DNA of 64,000 nucleotides from an uncultured Prevotellaceae bacterium. Lineage in GTDB: Bacteria > Bacteroidota > Bacteroidia > Bacteroidales > Bacteroidaceae. The notes beneath the pieces are model-generated. The model saw nothing but the letters and a program-made list of their open reading frames with translations. It did no database searches and had not been told where the DNA came from. The stretch covers positions 62,001-126,000 of the forward strand of contig ONDJ01000009.1 of NCBI GenBank assembly GCA_900316575.1, written 5' to 3'. Positions 55,983 through 64,000 of this stretch are shown piece after piece (positions within the stretch are counted from its first letter, which is position 1; every line of letters begins with the position of its first letter). A program made the translations under genes and the position numbers.

Positions 55983-56116
55983 TTTGACTATTTGACAATT
56001 TACAATTAGACTATTTCTCGGACGTTTCAAAACGCAGTGGTAAATAGTCAAATTGTAAATTGTCAAATTGTTAAACATGTTGGTTGTCACATAGTAAATA
56101 GTCAAATCATCAAATG
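55980..56116. repeat. Intergenic A+T-rich inverted repeat, family A, extended
   Basis: TTTGACTATTTGACAATTTAC words, core ctcggacgtttcaaaacgc, then GTAAATAGTCAAATTGTAAATT. A further half-arm (TTGGTTGTCACATAG) leads to the next gene. Confidence 0.65.
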
Positions 56117-56121
56117 ATATT

Positions 56122-57345
56122 ATGAAAACCAAGTTGGCTCTACTCCTTATTGTTAATATAGCCTGCGCTTTGTCGTTACATGCCCAAAGCCGTGTGGACT
56201 CATTGATGCAGATCTATGATTTCGCTACAGCGGCAAAAGTGTTGCAGAGGCAGATCTCACAAGCAGCTGGTGCTGGCGAGCCCGTAGCAGCTCTTGAGGA
56301 GTGCCTCCGCAAGGCTGAAATGGGAGAACGCATGCTACAAGCAACGGAAAAAGTTGTCTTCCTTGATAGTGTAGTTATGCCTGCCGATGAAGTGCTGACA
56401 AAACTAAGGCTTACACCTCACGCTGGAAAGCTGATGGCCATAGGCGATTTCTTTCCCGAAGGGCTACCTAATGGATTTGTAGGCCAAGGTACAATGTACG
56501 TTGGCGACTATGCCGACCGCGTTTTCTTGGCGCAACCCGACAGTAACGGATTGTCTAAGCTCCATTGTGCCCGTCTATTGGCAGGTCGATGGACAGCACC
56601 CCAGCCACTACCCGGTTTAGAAAATGCGGCAGACATTCAGGACTTCCCTTTCGCTATGCCCGACGGACAAACCATCTATTTTGCAGCCCAAGGGCCACAG
56701 TCGCTGGGCGGTTACGACATTTTTGTTACACGCTACGATGCCGACGCAGGGCACTATCTCAAGCCTGCACACCTTGGCTTTCCGTTTAATAGTACAGCCA
56801 ACGACTACTTGTACGTAATAGACGAAGCGGCTGGTGTGGGCTATTTCATTACAGACCGAAATCAAGCACCAGGTGAGGTATGCCTATACGCCTTCATTCC
56901 CAATTCGTCACACGACATCTACCTGCTTAACGGCGAAAACACCGACACTGTGCGTCGAGCCGCACGCATAGCATCTATCAACGAGTTGGGCGCAGGTAGC
57001 GAGCAAGCCATTGCAACACGCAGAGCCACTAACAAACTGTTGGCGCAATGCCAGCAGCAAAGCGATGCTCCTATCTTGATCGTAATCGACGACACGCACG
57101 TTTATACCAATCCCTCACAATTAAAAAGCACAACTGCTGCCCGCATAGCCACTGAGTGTATTGCTCGCCAAAGAGAGCTTAAAGAGATAGAAACACGTCT
57201 CAGTGCCGCGCGCGAGAACTATGCAGCCTCACATAACGAACATGTAGCACAGCAGATAATCAACCTGGAAGAACACGAAGAAAACCTACGTGCCGCCATC
57301 CACCGTATGGCAAAAAATATGCGACAAGCAGAATTGTCACAATAA
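56122..57345 (+). CDS. Exported PD40-repeat protein with coiled-coil end
   Basis: 407 residues. A signal peptide (LALLLIVNIACALSLHA), a helical region, then WD40-like PD40 beta-propeller units: FAMPDGQTIYFAAQGPQSLGGYDIF and YVIDEAAGVGYFITDRNQAPGEVCLYAF. The last ~100 residues are charged helices, probably coiled coil (IARQRELKEIETRLSAARENY). In Bacteroidetes, PD40 proteins are often envelope and peptidoglycan-linked factors. I do not recognise the family beyond the repeats. The upstream and downstream gaps both hold inverted-repeat elements. Confidence 0.65.
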   Translation: MKTKLALLLIVNIACALSLHAQSRVDSLMQIYDFATAAKVLQRQISQAAGAGEPVAALEECLRKAEMGERMLQATEKVVFLDSVVMPADEVLTKLRLTPHAGKLMAIGDFFPEGLPNGFVGQGTMYVGDYADRVFLAQPDSNGLSKLHCARLLAGRWTAPQPLPGLENAADIQDFPFAMPDGQTIYFAAQGPQSLGGYDIFVTRYDADAGHYLKPAHLGFPFNSTANDYLYVIDEAAGVGYFITDRNQAPGEVCLYAFIPNSSHDIYLLNGENTDTVRRAARIASINELGAGSEQAIATRRATNKLLAQCQQQSDAPILIVIDDTHVYTNPSQLKSTTAARIATECIARQRELKEIETRLSAARENYAASHNEHVAQQIINLEEHEENLRAAIHRMAKNMRQAELSQ

Positions 57346-57428
57346 CATTGAAAGGTTATAGGTTATCGTTTAAAGGTTAAAGCCTGCCGTCGCAATTGCC
57401 AAATTGTAAATTGTAAAATTGACAGATA
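57345..57428. repeat. Hybrid A/B intergenic inverted repeat
   Basis: The left part is family B (GAAAGGTTATAGGTTATCGTTT, AAAGGTTAAAG), the core is cctgccgtcgc, and the right part is family A (AATTGCCAAATTGTAAATTG). The two arms are not complementary. Confidence 0.6.
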
Positions 57429-57464
57429 TATTATCCACCAACCTATTTGTAATACTTTACCATC

Positions 57465-58343
57465 ATGAAAAACTACTTTGCCCCTTCCGAACTTATCATC
57501 AACGCCGATGGTAGTATTTTCCACCTCCACGTAGTGCCAGAGGCTTTGGCAGACAAAGTAATCCTTGTAGGTGACCCTGGACGTGTAGAAACCGTAGCGC
57601 AGCACTTTGACGAACGCGAATTTGAAGCAGAAAACCGCGAGTTTCGCACAGTCACAGGTTCTTATCATGGAAAGCGCATCACAGTGATCAGCACAGGCAT
57701 CGGTTGCGACAACATCGACATTGTGCTTAACGAAATAGACGCTTTAGCTAACATTGATTTCAAAACCCGTCAAACACGCCCCAAACTTCGAAGTCTCGAC
57801 ATTGTGCGCATTGGCACGTGTGGTGGATTGCAGGAATACACTCCTGAAGGCACCTTCATTGCTTCAGCCAAAAGCATTGGTTTTGATGGTTTGCTCAACT
57901 TCTATGCAGGACGTGACGAAGTCTGCGACATTGAATGCGAAGCCGCTTTCACCCGTGCTATGGGGTGGAAAGGTAATCAATGCATTCCCCATCCCTATGT
58001 GTCGATAGCCGACGAAGATCTGCTCAATCGCATTGCAGGCGATGATATGGTGCGCGGCATTACCGTAGCTTGTGGCGGTTTCTTCGGACCTCAAGGTCGG
58101 AGGCTACGCATACCCCTTGCCGATCCCGAACAAAACAACAAGATTATGCATTTTGAGCACGGCGGGCTCCACGTCACCAATTTCGAGATGGAAAGTAGTG
58201 CCGTAGCAGGTCTTTCTTCCTTGATGGGCCATCACGCGCTCACGGTCTGCATGGTCATTGCAAATCGCGTAGCAGGCCGAGCTAACACCAATTATAAGGG
58301 CACTATTGACAACCTCATCCTCACGGTATTAGAGCGTATCTAA
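57465..58343 (+). CDS. Nucleoside phosphorylase (uridine phosphorylase-like)
   Basis: 292 residues. The PNP/UDP-family signature is visible: VILVGDPGRVETVAQHF near residue 30 (phosphate and ribose site), VISTGIGCDNIDIVLNEIDAL, RIGTCGG near residue 110, NFEMESSAVAGLSSLMGH near residue 240 (the conserved M-E-S and D/S region), and a hexamer-forming layout. The uridine-phosphorylase branch fits best, although purine specificity cannot be excluded. A strong terminator follows. Confidence 0.88.
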   Translation: MKNYFAPSELIINADGSIFHLHVVPEALADKVILVGDPGRVETVAQHFDEREFEAENREFRTVTGSYHGKRITVISTGIGCDNIDIVLNEIDALANIDFKTRQTRPKLRSLDIVRIGTCGGLQEYTPEGTFIASAKSIGFDGLLNFYAGRDEVCDIECEAAFTRAMGWKGNQCIPHPYVSIADEDLLNRIAGDDMVRGITVACGGFFGPQGRRLRIPLADPEQNNKIMHFEHGGLHVTNFEMESSAVAGLSSLMGHHALTVCMVIANRVAGRANTNYKGTIDNLILTVLERI

Positions 58344-58362
58344 CGCGAGTCCTATCCAAACT

Positions 58363-58406
58363 AACGAAAATGGAGGTCTGAAAGATGTCAGGCCTCCATT
58401 TTCGTT
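58363..58406 (+). terminator. Intrinsic terminator after the phosphorylase
   Basis: A 19-bp stem (58363-58381 with 58388-58406, one G-U pair) around AAGATG. The sides include AACGAAAATGGAGG and CCTCCATTTTCGTT. Confidence 0.8.
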
Positions 58407-58447
58407 GGTTAAGGTTTCTTGTCGTGAGCAGCGACAAGACCTATAAA

Positions 58448-58666
58448 CCCAAATCGGTCATTAGAGCATTTATTTTTCGTAGTCGCATTTGTAAGAGTAT
58501 GTAAATAAGCAATTAGACATTAGCATTTTCTAATGACCGCCATTAGAAAATTCAACTTACGAACATGTTACTATCAATTAGCTGAAAGCAGGCAAACACT
58601 TTGTTTGAAGCGGGTAAACACTTTATTTGAAGCGGGTAAACTCAAATATCTAATGACCAATTTGGG
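58448..58666. mobile_element. 219-bp MITE with 18-bp terminal inverted repeats
   Basis: The ends are CCCAAATCGGTCATTAGA (58448-58465) and TCTAATGACCAATTTGGG (58649-58666), reverse complements at 17 of 18 positions. A perfect 5-bp direct duplication ATAAA flanks the element at 58443-58447 and 58667-58671. The inside has another TCTAATGACC at about 58529 and a 22-bp array of AAACACTTTGTTTGAAGC words at 58594, 58616 and 58638. There is no open frame, so mobility would have needed a transposase elsewhere. I do not recognise the family. Confidence 0.75.
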
Positions 58667-58683
58667 ATAAATATATCGCTGCG

Positions 58684-61600
58684 CTACTTGACAATCACTT
58701 TGCGACCACCCACGATGTAAATACCGCCTTGGCGCATATGCTGAACGCGGCGGCCTTGTAGATCGTAAACTGAAGCATCGGTAGAAGGCTGGAGCGAAAT
58801 GTGGGGTATAGCACTCACGGCATCGGTGATGCTCAATTGAATGTCGCCGGTGATGGTGGTTTCTTCCATCGTGGAGAAGTCAAAATAACCACTATTTGCA
58901 AGAATGGTTTGACCCGCTCTAAGCGCTGCATCAACTTTCCCACTACGCAGTACACCATAAGGAGAGCGGACAATTTGACTCTGCAGAGTCCCTACAAGGC
59001 CCATAGCTGTGCCAGGAGTAAGCACATATTCAATGGCTGTACCATCGGTTCCTTCGGCCGTATAGAAAGTCACTTCAGTAGTTCCCTCTTCAGCCACAAT
59101 AATAAATGGTGTTGCGGCAGGAATAACGTCTGTTGTAGCATAAGCTGCGAGCTGAGCAGTAACGGCATCGTCCACTGTTGTGCGACCTGCTATTGAGTAG
59201 GCTGTTGCGCCCTCCATCTGTGCAAGGATGGCAAAAGGAAGAGTAACGACCTGCATCGTTTCGTAAAGGCTCATGGTGTGCGTTCCTTGGAAGTCTGCTG
59301 ACACGAACGTAAATGCTGCACCATCAGATCCTTGCGTTTCTGTGCGAAGAACTACGCCTTGTTGGAAATCAAGGGCAAAAAGTTTATCACCGTTAGCCGT
59401 CTGCAATGAAAGCGCTCCAGGAGTGCGAGCTGACACGATACTGAGCGGGGTGTTGTCGTAGGTTGACGTTACGTAACCTGTTGAACGGTCAATTCCACCA
59501 AGATACATACCACTTGCAGCATTTCGCACAAGGAAAGTGCCGTTGCGAAGCGGCTCTATGCGCCACATATAGTTGAGATATCCGCCAGGATTTTCAACAC
59601 CAGCTTTAGACAGACTGGCAAAGGTGACGTCGTTACTCGTGGTGTTTAGGTAGCACTCATAGTTATCGCCTGAAGCTGAAGCGCTCTGTATGAAATAGAG
59701 CATAGAAGCATCGGGCTTGTTGAGCGCGGCATCAAAGGCCGACATCGCGGCATCAATGCTTTCCTTCACTTGAGCGAACTCTTCTGTAGTGGGATTTGTG
59801 AGTTGGTCAATGCGGGCTTCTATACGATCTAAGGCATTTTTGAACACCTCAACACTTCCAGAAGCATAGTACCCGAGAAGCTCATCGTCTTCAATAGCTT
59901 CGTACTCATAGGTGCGTGCCTCGTCAAGCAGTTTGCGAAGTTCGCTGCGATCAGCAAAGGCATCGTTCATTGCTTCGTAAGCCTCTTGAAGAGCATCCAA
60001 TACCTCTTGCGTCGCTACACCATCTGCAAGTTGGGCTTCGGCATCAGCTAATGCTTTTACAAAAGCGTCTCGCACATTAACGGGAATGTTTTCATATGGC
60101 GACTTGGCTGCATCGTATGTTGCCTTGAACACACCAATCTCAGATAGGCAGAAATAGGGATGCCCCTCAGCATTTGCTTCTGTAGCTCGAACTTCTATAC
60201 GCAATTCACTTGCTGCTACTGGCAGGCTGAGGTATGTGACGCTTACCATGTTTTCAACAAGGTCGGTGCTTTCTTCATAGAGCTTCAGCCCTTGGTCGTA
60301 AACAGCCTTATAAGTGCCAACGCTATCGGCCACACCGCCACTGAGTGTGTACACCGTGAAAATGAGCGGATTGTGCTTTGACACGGGGCCTGTCATTTCG
60401 GCGTTGATGCGCTTTAGTATTTTTATGGCTATGTCTTGCACAGGCTCACTCAGCGATACGTCCATACAATGAAAGCCTTCAGGTTTCTCACTCTCATCAC
60501 TCCATGAAGTGTGGAAGAATGTATTTACATCGCTATCAATGGCATAGACAGCATCGCCTTCGGTAACTTCTTGTGCATTGGTCGTGAGATTTTCTATCAA
60601 TCCTGGCGTGTCAAGCGTACCATTGATGGTCATGGGGGTATCATACACTTTCGTCTTGGCATAAAGCGCGTTGCTCGCATCAACCAACGCTGAAAGACGT
60701 GTAAGAATACTACCGGCTAATTTCTCAGCTTCCATCGCTGTCACAAAAGACTCTGGCACGGGAACAAACTGCCATAGTGCATCGTCTTCTTTTGGATCGC
60801 GCGTGTTGCTGGAATAGCCTACGCCATTACCAATAGCGCGAAGAATACGTCCGCCAAAGTATGTGTTAGTCACGTTGAAGTAGCCCCCCTGCTGAGCATA
60901 AGATTCGCCTTGGTATGCAATGCCAAAAGTTCCTGTCTGTTCACTTGCCGGCATCAGTGGAACAGCCAAGCCATACGAACCAGAGCGTGTGATATATTTC
61001 TCAAAATATGGATTATAGAACATGTAGTCGCTACCGGTTTCACTGGCTTCAACCTTCCAAATATAAGGGGCTATGTCGCTTTCGTAAGTTTCGGGTATCT
61101 CGTTGTTTGTCCAATAAGCGCGCGTGAAGTTATTGCTACCATCGTTGTCTTCGCGTGCATAGACGTAGGCATCCATTGCAAAGTTGCGAATAAAATAATA
61201 GCCAGGCACAATAGGCTGAATGGAGGATACCGCCGTGTTGTAAGCAGCAAGCAAAGCATCGGCCAATTGGGTATAGGTTTCAGCATCTTTGTCACCAGCC
61301 TCATAAGCTGAGAGGGCAGTGTTATAAGCACTCTGAAGGGTTGAAAAGACTTCCTGCGTGATACAACCTGAGGCATTCCCTATGCTCCAGATCTCATCGT
61401 TGAAACCTGCGGGAAAATAGGTGTCAAACACAGACTCAAGATAAGACTTGCCACCATCGCTAACGGCTTCATAAACGACCCACGCATAATAGTATTCGTA
61501 GCCTTCGTTCAAAATATAGCTAAAACCAGCTGCTGACTGGGCAAAGGGGGAAGCAGCCGTGAGATACCATGTTGGAATATTATAGAGACTCAATTCCTGA

Positions 61601-62031
61601 TAAAACATAAGAGCTGGCGTAGAGATATCTGCTGCTAAAATCTCGTCTGACACCGTCAATGGAGCGGCCTTGGTTATGTCGGTAGTCCAGTGGAGCTTAA
61701 AGTCGCCAGAGAATGCCTGATCCACACTTTCCACATAGGCTTCATTTGCAGGATTGTATAGATAGAATTTTCCACTGCCTGCATCCACAAATTCCATCAC
61801 AGAGGTGTCGTCAATCTTGTCAGTAAGATAGTCTGTTATCACATTGCCTGACGTAGCAGACCATTTGAGATAGGATGTAGCCATGTCTGCTTCGCGCCCA
61901 TTTTGAATAAGCACTTTCTGACCTGCTGTAATGGTCACTAATGGCTCATCGCCCTGGCGATACTGTGCCCATGCATTTGTTGATGCCACAAATGAGAACA
62001 CTACAGCAAAAAGGATGTAGAGTTTCTTCAT
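58684..62031 (-). CDS. Large secreted multidomain protein with Prevotella-type C-terminal tail
   Basis: 1115 residues. A signal peptide (LYILFAVVFSFVASTNAWA) is followed by repeated beta domains with aromatic motifs (YYFIRNFAMDAYVYARE; YMWRIEPLRNGTFLVRN), a discoidin-like F5/8 region at about residues 490-640 (AIDSDVNTFFHTSW, then LRIEVRATEA), a helical FIVAR-like region at about 650-790 (KALADAEAQL, ALQEAYEAMNDAF), and a C-terminal SVYDLQGRRVQHMRQGG then YIVGGRKVIVK, the tail common on exported Prevotella proteins and possibly a type IX signal. Ligand unknown. A tandem 7-bp repeat fills the leader, and the promoter is beyond it. Confidence 0.8.
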   Translation of the reverse strand: MKKLYILFAVVFSFVASTNAWAQYRQGDEPLVTITAGQKVLIQNGREADMATSYLKWSATSGNVITDYLTDKIDDTSVMEFVDAGSGKFYLYNPANEAYVESVDQAFSGDFKLHWTTDITKAAPLTVSDEILAADISTPALMFYQELSLYNIPTWYLTAASPFAQSAAGFSYILNEGYEYYYAWVVYEAVSDGGKSYLESVFDTYFPAGFNDEIWSIGNASGCITQEVFSTLQSAYNTALSAYEAGDKDAETYTQLADALLAAYNTAVSSIQPIVPGYYFIRNFAMDAYVYAREDNDGSNNFTRAYWTNNEIPETYESDIAPYIWKVEASETGSDYMFYNPYFEKYITRSGSYGLAVPLMPASEQTGTFGIAYQGESYAQQGGYFNVTNTYFGGRILRAIGNGVGYSSNTRDPKEDDALWQFVPVPESFVTAMEAEKLAGSILTRLSALVDASNALYAKTKVYDTPMTINGTLDTPGLIENLTTNAQEVTEGDAVYAIDSDVNTFFHTSWSDESEKPEGFHCMDVSLSEPVQDIAIKILKRINAEMTGPVSKHNPLIFTVYTLSGGVADSVGTYKAVYDQGLKLYEESTDLVENMVSVTYLSLPVAASELRIEVRATEANAEGHPYFCLSEIGVFKATYDAAKSPYENIPVNVRDAFVKALADAEAQLADGVATQEVLDALQEAYEAMNDAFADRSELRKLLDEARTYEYEAIEDDELLGYYASGSVEVFKNALDRIEARIDQLTNPTTEEFAQVKESIDAAMSAFDAALNKPDASMLYFIQSASASGDNYECYLNTTSNDVTFASLSKAGVENPGGYLNYMWRIEPLRNGTFLVRNAASGMYLGGIDRSTGYVTSTYDNTPLSIVSARTPGALSLQTANGDKLFALDFQQGVVLRTETQGSDGAAFTFVSADFQGTHTMSLYETMQVVTLPFAILAQMEGATAYSIAGRTTVDDAVTAQLAAYATTDVIPAATPFIIVAEEGTTEVTFYTAEGTDGTAIEYVLTPGTAMGLVGTLQSQIVRSPYGVLRSGKVDAALRAGQTILANSGYFDFSTMEETTITGDIQLSITDAVSAIPHISLQPSTDASVYDLQGRRVQHMRQGGIYIVGGRKVIVK

Positions 62032-62039
62032 AATAGAAA

Positions 62040-62149
62040 GTTTATTGTTTATTGTTTATTGTTTATTGTTTATTGTTTATTGTTTATTGTTTATTGTTTA
62101 TTGTTTATTGTTTATTGTTTATTGTTTATTGTTTATTGTTTATTGTTTA
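62040..62149. repeat. Heptanucleotide tandem repeat, 15 copies of GTTTATT
   Basis: Fifteen perfect copies from 62040 to 62144 plus a partial GTTTA to 62149; on the minus strand the unit is AATAAAC. It begins nine bases upstream of the secreted protein's start codon (62029-62031). Confidence 0.95.
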
Positions 62150-62172
62150 AAAGTTAAAGGTTATAAGTGCGG

Positions 62173-62180
62173 CAAAGATA
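62173..62180 (-). promoter_or_regulatory. Minus-strand -7 promoter element beyond the heptamer array
   Basis: CAAAGATA on plus gives TATCTTTG on minus, an exact TAnnTTTG match. CTTTC is about 20 bases further upstream as a near -33. This puts the heptamers in the 5' leader of the secreted-protein mRNA, about 130 bases long. Confidence 0.55.
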
Positions 62181-62234
62181 ATGCGTTCGCTTTGGTAGTG
62201 AAAGCTATCGATAGTTTTTTGTGACAAAATGTAG

Positions 62235-62957
62235 TCAAAGAGCCCAAATTTCGCGCAATACGTCTAATGATTTCAATTCCGGAAAGGAAGGAATATGTAG
62301 TTGATAGTATTTACATAGGTGCGAAAGCAAAAGCGAGCGTTCACTGCCACTCATCTTGAAAAGGTGCATATTAACGTAGTTCATACGCATAAGAACAGGA
62401 AGGCGCTCCGCTTCGTCTGGTTCTATAAAATCAGGATGCGTTGGCTGAGTTTGTGTAAAGAAACCTTCGCGCAAATCAAAGAAAAAGCCCTTACGGTAAT
62501 TCGTCATATCTGGTTGAAGACCTAAAAACGAAGCAAATTGCAACAAGAAAACTAAGTGAAAATTTGAACTTTCATTCTCTGTATGGTCATAAAAGCGCAA
62601 AGACTGCTCCACGTAAGTAAATAAATCCTTTGCTGGAGGCTCGCCACGAACAGCAGCACTGAGAAAATCGCAGATAAAAAGTGCCACCGACATTTTTTGA
62701 GCGCTGTAGGGAATACTACTATAGGGCTCTACGAGCGACACATTCTTAGGCTTCGCAATACCGCCTCTCGGATGCTTCTGCCATTCTACTTGTAATAGCG
62801 ATAACGGATGAAACAAACGATGAAGAGAGCGTGGGCTTTTTCCCCTGAAAATTATAAAAGGAACACAACCTTCTTCCTCGGTCAACAAGGTACATATCAG
62901 CTTATTGTCGCTATAGCGCACAACTTTAAGGACTATCGCTTGCGAACGTATCAGCAT
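62235..62957 (-). CDS. recO: DNA repair protein RecO
   Basis: 240 residues. N-terminal OB-fold (LIRSQAIVLKVVRYSDNKLICTLLTEEEGCVPFII), then a helical part with FLQFASFLGLQPD and the C-terminal region FFFDLREGFF. RecO loads RecA with RecF/RecR at gaps. The four-cysteine zinc motif of classic RecO is not evident, as is usual for Bacteroidetes. It ends about 60 bases upstream of the proposed promoter of the secreted protein. Confidence 0.88.
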   Translation of the reverse strand: MLIRSQAIVLKVVRYSDNKLICTLLTEEEGCVPFIIFRGKSPRSLHRLFHPLSLLQVEWQKHPRGGIAKPKNVSLVEPYSSIPYSAQKMSVALFICDFLSAAVRGEPPAKDLFTYVEQSLRFYDHTENESSNFHLVFLLQFASFLGLQPDMTNYRKGFFFDLREGFFTQTQPTHPDFIEPDEAERLPVLMRMNYVNMHLFKMSGSERSLLLSHLCKYYQLHIPSFPELKSLDVLREIWAL

Positions 62958-63051
62958 CTTACCTTATTATATATATATTCATGGTATCGCCCCGATGTGA
63001 AAATAGCTATACAAGGAAATGTAGAGGGGCAGACTATTTTTTTGAAAAAGA

Positions 63052-63639
63052 TTATTCGCTCCTGCTCATCAGCTCTTTATCTCTTTTGAATGCTTCTTCG
63101 ATCACACGAGGAAAATGTTCTTGCTCCAAGAGGTGTATCTTGGAAGCGATATCCTCAGGCGTGTCATCGGGCGATAACGGTGTGCGAGCTTGAAAAAGGA
63201 TTTCTCCGCCATCGCATACTTCATTTACGTAATGAACTGTTATGCCGCTTTCTGTCTCTCCAGAAGCCTTGACCGCTTCATGCACAAAGTGCCCATACAT
63301 GCCCTTACCGCCAAATTTAGGAAGCAAAGCTGGGTGAATGTTGATAATGCGATTGGGAAAAGCTTTAATTAAGAAGTCTGGAATCATCCATAAGAAGCCC
63401 GCTAAAACTATAAAGTCAATGCCATGGAGTAGCGTCAAAAGTTTTTCGGGATTATAAAACTCTTCTCTGTTGACTATAAGTGTCTGAACCCCTAACCGCT
63501 TAGCACGCGTAAACGCAAATGCATCTGCACGATTGCTAACAACCAAATCCGTTCTCACCCAATCAGAATGTTGAAAGTGACGAATAATGTTTTCGCAATT
63601 TGTACCACTTCCAGAAACGAAAATACCTAAGCGTATCAT
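63052..63639 (-). CDS. purN: Phosphoribosylglycinamide formyltransferase
   Basis: 195 residues. Transfers a formyl group from 10-formyl-tetrahydrofolate to GAR in purine synthesis. Motifs: LGIFVSGSGTNCENI (phosphate-binding start), VLAGFLWMIPDFLI, NIHPALLPKFGGKGMYG with the catalytic Asn and His, and VNEVCDGGEILFQ with the catalytic Asp. It precedes recO with a gap of about 94 bases. Confidence 0.95.
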   Translation of the reverse strand: MIRLGIFVSGSGTNCENIIRHFQHSDWVRTDLVVSNRADAFAFTRAKRLGVQTLIVNREEFYNPEKLLTLLHGIDFIVLAGFLWMIPDFLIKAFPNRIINIHPALLPKFGGKGMYGHFVHEAVKASGETESGITVHYVNEVCDGGEILFQARTPLSPDDTPEDIASKIHLLEQEHFPRVIEEAFKRDKELMSRSE

Positions 63640-63733
63640 AAAATTTACGTGTTAGTGAGAGCAAATGTAAAAAAAAACGCCAATTTTTGACACATTTTGT
63701 TTGTTAAACTTGGCTGTTTAGCCAATAAAACGT

Positions 63734-63741
63734 TACTTTTG
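63734..63741 (+). promoter_or_regulatory. -7 promoter element for the right-edge gene
   Basis: TACTTTTG, 37 bases before the ATG at 63779; a TTGG stands near the -33 position. Confidence 0.5.
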
Positions 63742-63778
63742 TATTGCATTTTGTCAAAAGCAACTCAAAAACTACAAT

Positions 63779-64000
63779 ATGACATCTCGGAAACCTTTCT
63801 TACCTGCTTCAAAAAAAATACTGGTGCCTGCGCCGTTGGCTACCGCTTTGCAGGAAGATGTTATCTGTGACCGTCTGTATTTGACAGGGTTATCTTATTA
63901 CGGCATAGAAGAGCAATTCACCCGCCCCAAACATTCTGACCCTCAGGACAACATTTTTTTTTATCTTCGTCAGGGTCGTGGAAGCATTACTGCCTACGGA
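63779..64000 (+). CDS. Probable AraC-type regulator, N-terminal part only
   Basis: The first 74 codons are visible, beginning MTSRKPFLPASKKILVPAP, and the frame is open to the window end. The stretch NIFFYLRQGRGSITAYG resembles the cupin-like sensory domain of AraC regulators (hydrophobic strand, then G-x-G-x-I). The DNA-binding part is beyond the edge, so this is a tentative assignment. A -7 promoter motif lies upstream. Confidence 0.45.
   Translation, partial: MTSRKPFLPASKKILVPAPLATALQEDVICDRLYLTGLSYYGIEEQFTRPKHSDPQDNIFFYLRQGRGSITAYG

Overview
The window is a gene-dense stretch of chromosome from a Bacteroidales bacterium, most like a Prevotella relative. Four signs point there. Many genes are preceded by the Bacteroidetes promoter -7 motif TAnnTTTG instead of a classical -10 box. 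There is a complete MoxR/Bat 'aerotolerance' operon. Glycogen is handled by a GT3-type synthase paired with a short alpha-glucan phosphorylase. Secreted proteins end in a 'VYDLQGRRV ... GGRKVIVK' style tail. Nearly everything is housekeeping or envelope function; no prophage, integrase, transposase or CRISPR array was seen.

Layout. 1-8.6 kb: end of a YARHG protein, an rRNA/tRNA methyltransferase, a MaoC hydratase, a YigZ-family protein, queD-queE (7-deazaguanine pathway), a U32 protein, then ribF-CPBP protease-dusB overlapping as an operon. 8.7-14.3 kb: glycogen synthase, glucan phosphorylase and an AmpG-like transporter. 14.3-16.5 kb: RNase P RNA, the 3' end of a degraded group II intron, and a DUF4143-type ATPase. 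16.5-24.6 kb: secreted GH2 beta-galactosidase, a DUF6078-like protein, a secreted carboxymuconolactone decarboxylase-cupin fusion, a PDZ-containing aspartyl protease and a double-thioredoxin protein. 24.7-33.5 kb (minus): ispG, purE, rpoN, sbcC, sbcD. 33.6-36 kb: MltF-like lytic transglycosylase and a BspA-like leucine-rich-repeat lipoprotein. 36.3-46.6 kb (minus): one probable operon running moxR - DUF58 - membrane protein - batA - batB - batC - batD - batE - fbp - DUF6078-like. 46.9-58.3 kb (plus): TenI/ThiE-like protein, prs, HAD phosphatase, DUF4105 protein, alkaline-phosphatase-superfamily protein, secA, a PD40-type exported protein and a nucleoside phosphorylase. 58.7-63.6 kb (minus): a 1115-residue secreted protein, recO, purN. 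At the right edge a probable AraC-type regulator begins.

The genes are ordinary; the unusual content lies between them. (1) Fifteen perfect copies of a 7-bp unit lie in the 5' leader of the 1115-residue secreted protein, a strong candidate for a phase-variable switch. (2) A 219-bp element has 18-bp terminal inverted repeats and a 5-bp target duplication, a MITE with no transposase nearby. (3) At four other intergenic sites, and inside the MITE, different short words recur with about 22-bp spacing. (4) Two families of A+T-rich inverted repeats with a GC-rich core occupy at least thirteen gaps, one of them a hybrid. (5) A repeated module carries a promoter -7 motif plus a CTTCGCGAAG palindrome and stands upstream of several genes. 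(6) Domains V-VI of a group II intron abut the 3' end of RNase P RNA. All coordinates, motifs and pairings were read by eye; family names come from recognition, not from a search.
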